DNA of 64,000 nucleotides from Micropruina sp. (GTDB taxonomy: Bacteria > Actinomycetota > Actinomycetes > Propionibacteriales > Propionibacteriaceae), in NCBI GenBank assembly GCA_016716635.1, contig JADJVZ010000012.1, positions 1 to 64,000 of the forward strand. Reading direction: 5' to 3'. A model generated the notes under the pieces. The model made no database searches and was not told the origin of the DNA. It saw nothing but the letters and a program-made list of their open reading frames with translations. Positions within the stretch are counted from its first letter, which is position 1; every line of letters begins with the position of its first letter. The translations under genes and the position numbers were made by a program. Positions 62,758-64,000 of this stretch are shown piece after piece.

Positions 62758-63708
62758 TTAGCCAGAAGGCGTCGGACTCGCGCTTTCCTTCGCGGTCGCC
62801 GAGTCGCTGGGCGTCGGTGTCGGGCTAGCCGCCGGTGTCGTCGCGCTGGGCGACGGCGTCGAGGGCGCCGTTGCCGACGCGGAGGGTGTCGCGGACGCGG
62901 AGGGCGTCGACGTCGCACTCGGCGTCACCGAGGGCTTGGGGGTTGTGCTGGTGGACGGCGCGGGCACGATCACCGAGGCCTTGGGCACCGGCACCACGAC
63001 CGGCGCTTCTTGGCCAGCCTGAGCGGCGTGGCTGGAAGCCGCCGCGATCTCGGCCGCGGTCAGAGTAACCGGCGTCGCATTGTGCAAGAACAGGGCGGGA
63101 TCCACACCCGTCCCATCCTGGTAGGCAGCGAAGTGCAGGTGGCAGGCGGTAGAGAGCCCCGTGCTGCCCACGTACCCGATCAACTGACCCTTGGTGAGGC
63201 GGTCGCCAGGCTTCACGACGTAGCTCGCCATGTGCAGGTAGCCCGTTTGGATGTCGTGGCCGGCGATGATGCCATGGTCGACGCGCACGTTGTTGCCCGC
63301 GCCACCGTTCCAACCGGTTGCCGCCGTGACGACCACACCCGCTTGGGCAGCGTTCACCGGCTGGCCGCAAACCCCACCGATGTCTTGGCCGTTGTGGAGC
63401 CGAGTGAAGTGCAAGATCGGATGGAGCCGCATGCCGAACCCAGATCCGACCCCACCCGCGGTGGGCATTTGGAAGTTCAGCGGATCCGCAGCGGCTGCGT
63501 CGGCTTGGGCCAGGGCGTTCAGCTCCTCGCTCCGCGAGGCGATCGCTTGCGCGTCGAGCGCCAACGCCTGCTGGCGCCGATCCGCCAACTCTTGGACGCT
63601 TGCCCGGCCCGCTGGCCGCTCATCGCTTTGCACTTCGGCCCACGCCGGCCACGGCGCGGCCCACAGGGCCACGACCGCACAGGCGATTACTGCCTTGGAA
63701 CCCCTCAC
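62758..63708 (-). CDS. M23-family metallopeptidase, secreted
   Basis: 316 residues from GTG 63708 with GGGAGGG before it. Signal peptide to about residue 24 (PWPAWA), a helical linker, then the LytM/M23 domain: GMRLHPILHFTRLHNGQDIGG with the first metal His and Asp, and ACHLHFAAYQDG with the HxH site. A proline/serine/threonine-rich tail of about 95 residues ends the protein. Predicted peptidoglycan endopeptidase or division-activating factor outside the cell. Confidence 0.9.
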   Translation of the reverse strand: MRGSKAVIACAVVALWAAPWPAWAEVQSDERPAGRASVQELADRRQQALALDAQAIASRSEELNALAQADAAAADPLNFQMPTAGGVGSGFGMRLHPILHFTRLHNGQDIGGVCGQPVNAAQAGVVVTAATGWNGGAGNNVRVDHGIIAGHDIQTGYLHMASYVVKPGDRLTKGQLIGYVGSTGLSTACHLHFAAYQDGTGVDPALFLHNATPVTLTAAEIAAASSHAAQAGQEAPVVVPVPKASVIVPAPSTSTTPKPSVTPSATSTPSASATPSASATAPSTPSPSATTPAASPTPTPSDSATAKESASPTPSG

Positions 63709-63833
63709 GTTCCCTCCCGTCGAACGTTCGTCCCGGGGCGCACCACGACGAATATCGAGTCACTTTTCCCAGAGATCATGAACTCCCCCGAGTTCGTCCC
63801 AAGGCTACGCGTCGAAATGCCCGGAGCCAAGGG

Positions 63834-64000
63834 CTAATCATTGCGACCTCGCGCTTCGACGGCCCAGGTGGCGACCGTCCGGTCACCTTCCTTGACGACG
63901 TAGCTGCCGACGAGATTCACGGCAGTGCAGGCGTGGTTGGGTACCACGCGGACGATCGACCCCAGCGCCGGCAGCTTTTCGCCGGACGGGAACTCCGCGA
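63834..64000 (-). CDS. DSD1-like PLP-dependent enzyme, C-terminal part (runs off the window)
   Basis: The last about 55 codons of a minus-strand gene whose start is beyond 64000. The sequence LPALGSIVRVVPNHACTAVNLVGSY matches the C-terminal domain of D-threonine aldolase/D-serine dehydratase-like (DSD1) enzymes, where the His and Cys of PNHAC bind a metal. Stop at 63834-63836. The substrate cannot be told from this part. Confidence 0.7.
   Translation of the reverse strand, partial: AEFPSGEKLPALGSIVRVVPNHACTAVNLVGSYVVKEGDRTVATWAVEARGRND

Noticed and set aside
63709..63833. Cyclic di-AMP (ydaO-type) riboswitch before the M23 peptidase
   Set aside because: Such switches often precede cell-wall hydrolase genes in actinobacteria, but the conserved sequence blocks are not present here.
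1..64000. CRISPR array
   Set aside because: No regularly spaced direct repeats of suitable length with unique spacers were found; the only tandem array (6665-6743) has no spacers.
1..64000. Intact prophage
   Set aside because: Apart from an integrase fragment there are no capsid, terminase, portal or tail genes.

Overview
The window is high-GC DNA with actinobacterial gene content: a sortase with an LPXTG substrate, a DUF3027/DUF2530/cold-shock-domain block, a gephyrin-like Glp with its membrane partner GlpR/SepX, a menaquinone (men) cluster, an IdeR-type DtxR repressor and a eukaryote-type UDP-sugar pyrophosphorylase. The combination fits an actinobacterium, possibly Propionibacteriaceae; the family-level call is inference. 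Many start codons lie 6-7 nt after a TANNNT -10 box, which points to widespread leaderless transcription.

Layout, left part (1-21900): an accessory region, heavily decayed. It holds a MobF/TrwC relaxase pseudogene with many frameshifts (647-3525), a truncated MalT-like regulator and a frameshifted Crp/Fnr regulator (3525-5627), a sortase (5842-6540) facing a very large LPQTG surface protein built of SdrD_B-type and DUF11-like repeats (6805-14749), a UbiB fragment, an integrase fragment, and a set of nested insertion sequences: an IS256 relic split by an IS5-family element (CTAG duplication), itself split by an IS3-family element (TTGG duplication). A truncated CD-NTase-like gene and a complete IS110-family transposase follow. 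The right edge of this region is the 3' end of tRNA-Ala(CGC) at 21901, the usual position for an integrated island.

Middle part (22000-49650): mostly core chromosome. The Glp/RimJ/GlpR set is divergent from 5-formyl-THF cyclo-ligase through what looks like one shared symmetric -10 element. Next come FmdB, a CpaB-like protein, MscL, the UDP-sugar pyrophosphorylase, tRNA-Arg(CCT), a LacI regulator facing a PfkB sugar kinase, a PadR/DUF1048 pair, PPOX and Rid proteins, an Imm5-like protein with a partial second copy, thioredoxin, an IdeR-type repressor coupled to a methyltransferase, an NCS2 purine permease (frameshifted), the DUF2530/DUF3027/cold-shock block, a NUDIX hydrolase, a cation efflux protein, an ABC exporter and a B12-binding-type radical SAM protein. 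Two intergenic spots carry long perfect palindromes that share a core and look like one repeat family.

Right part (49690-64000): menaquinone biosynthesis (menG on +, menE-menA-menC-menD on -) with a TM0106-type nuclease downstream of menG, then PLDc_N protein, lipoprotein, dCMP deaminase, DUF1349 protein and thioesterase. A probable riboflavin uptake operon (RibX permease, RibY binding protein, no ATPase) sits behind an FMN riboswitch. The window ends with a K+ channel with TrkA-N domain, an M23 peptidase and the end of a DSD1-like PLP enzyme.

Several otherwise intact genes (Crp/Fnr, NCS2, NUDIX, DUF6297 permease) carry single-base shifts in short G/C runs. These may be sequencing errors rather than true pseudogenes. 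All family assignments were made by reading the translations; none was checked against a database.
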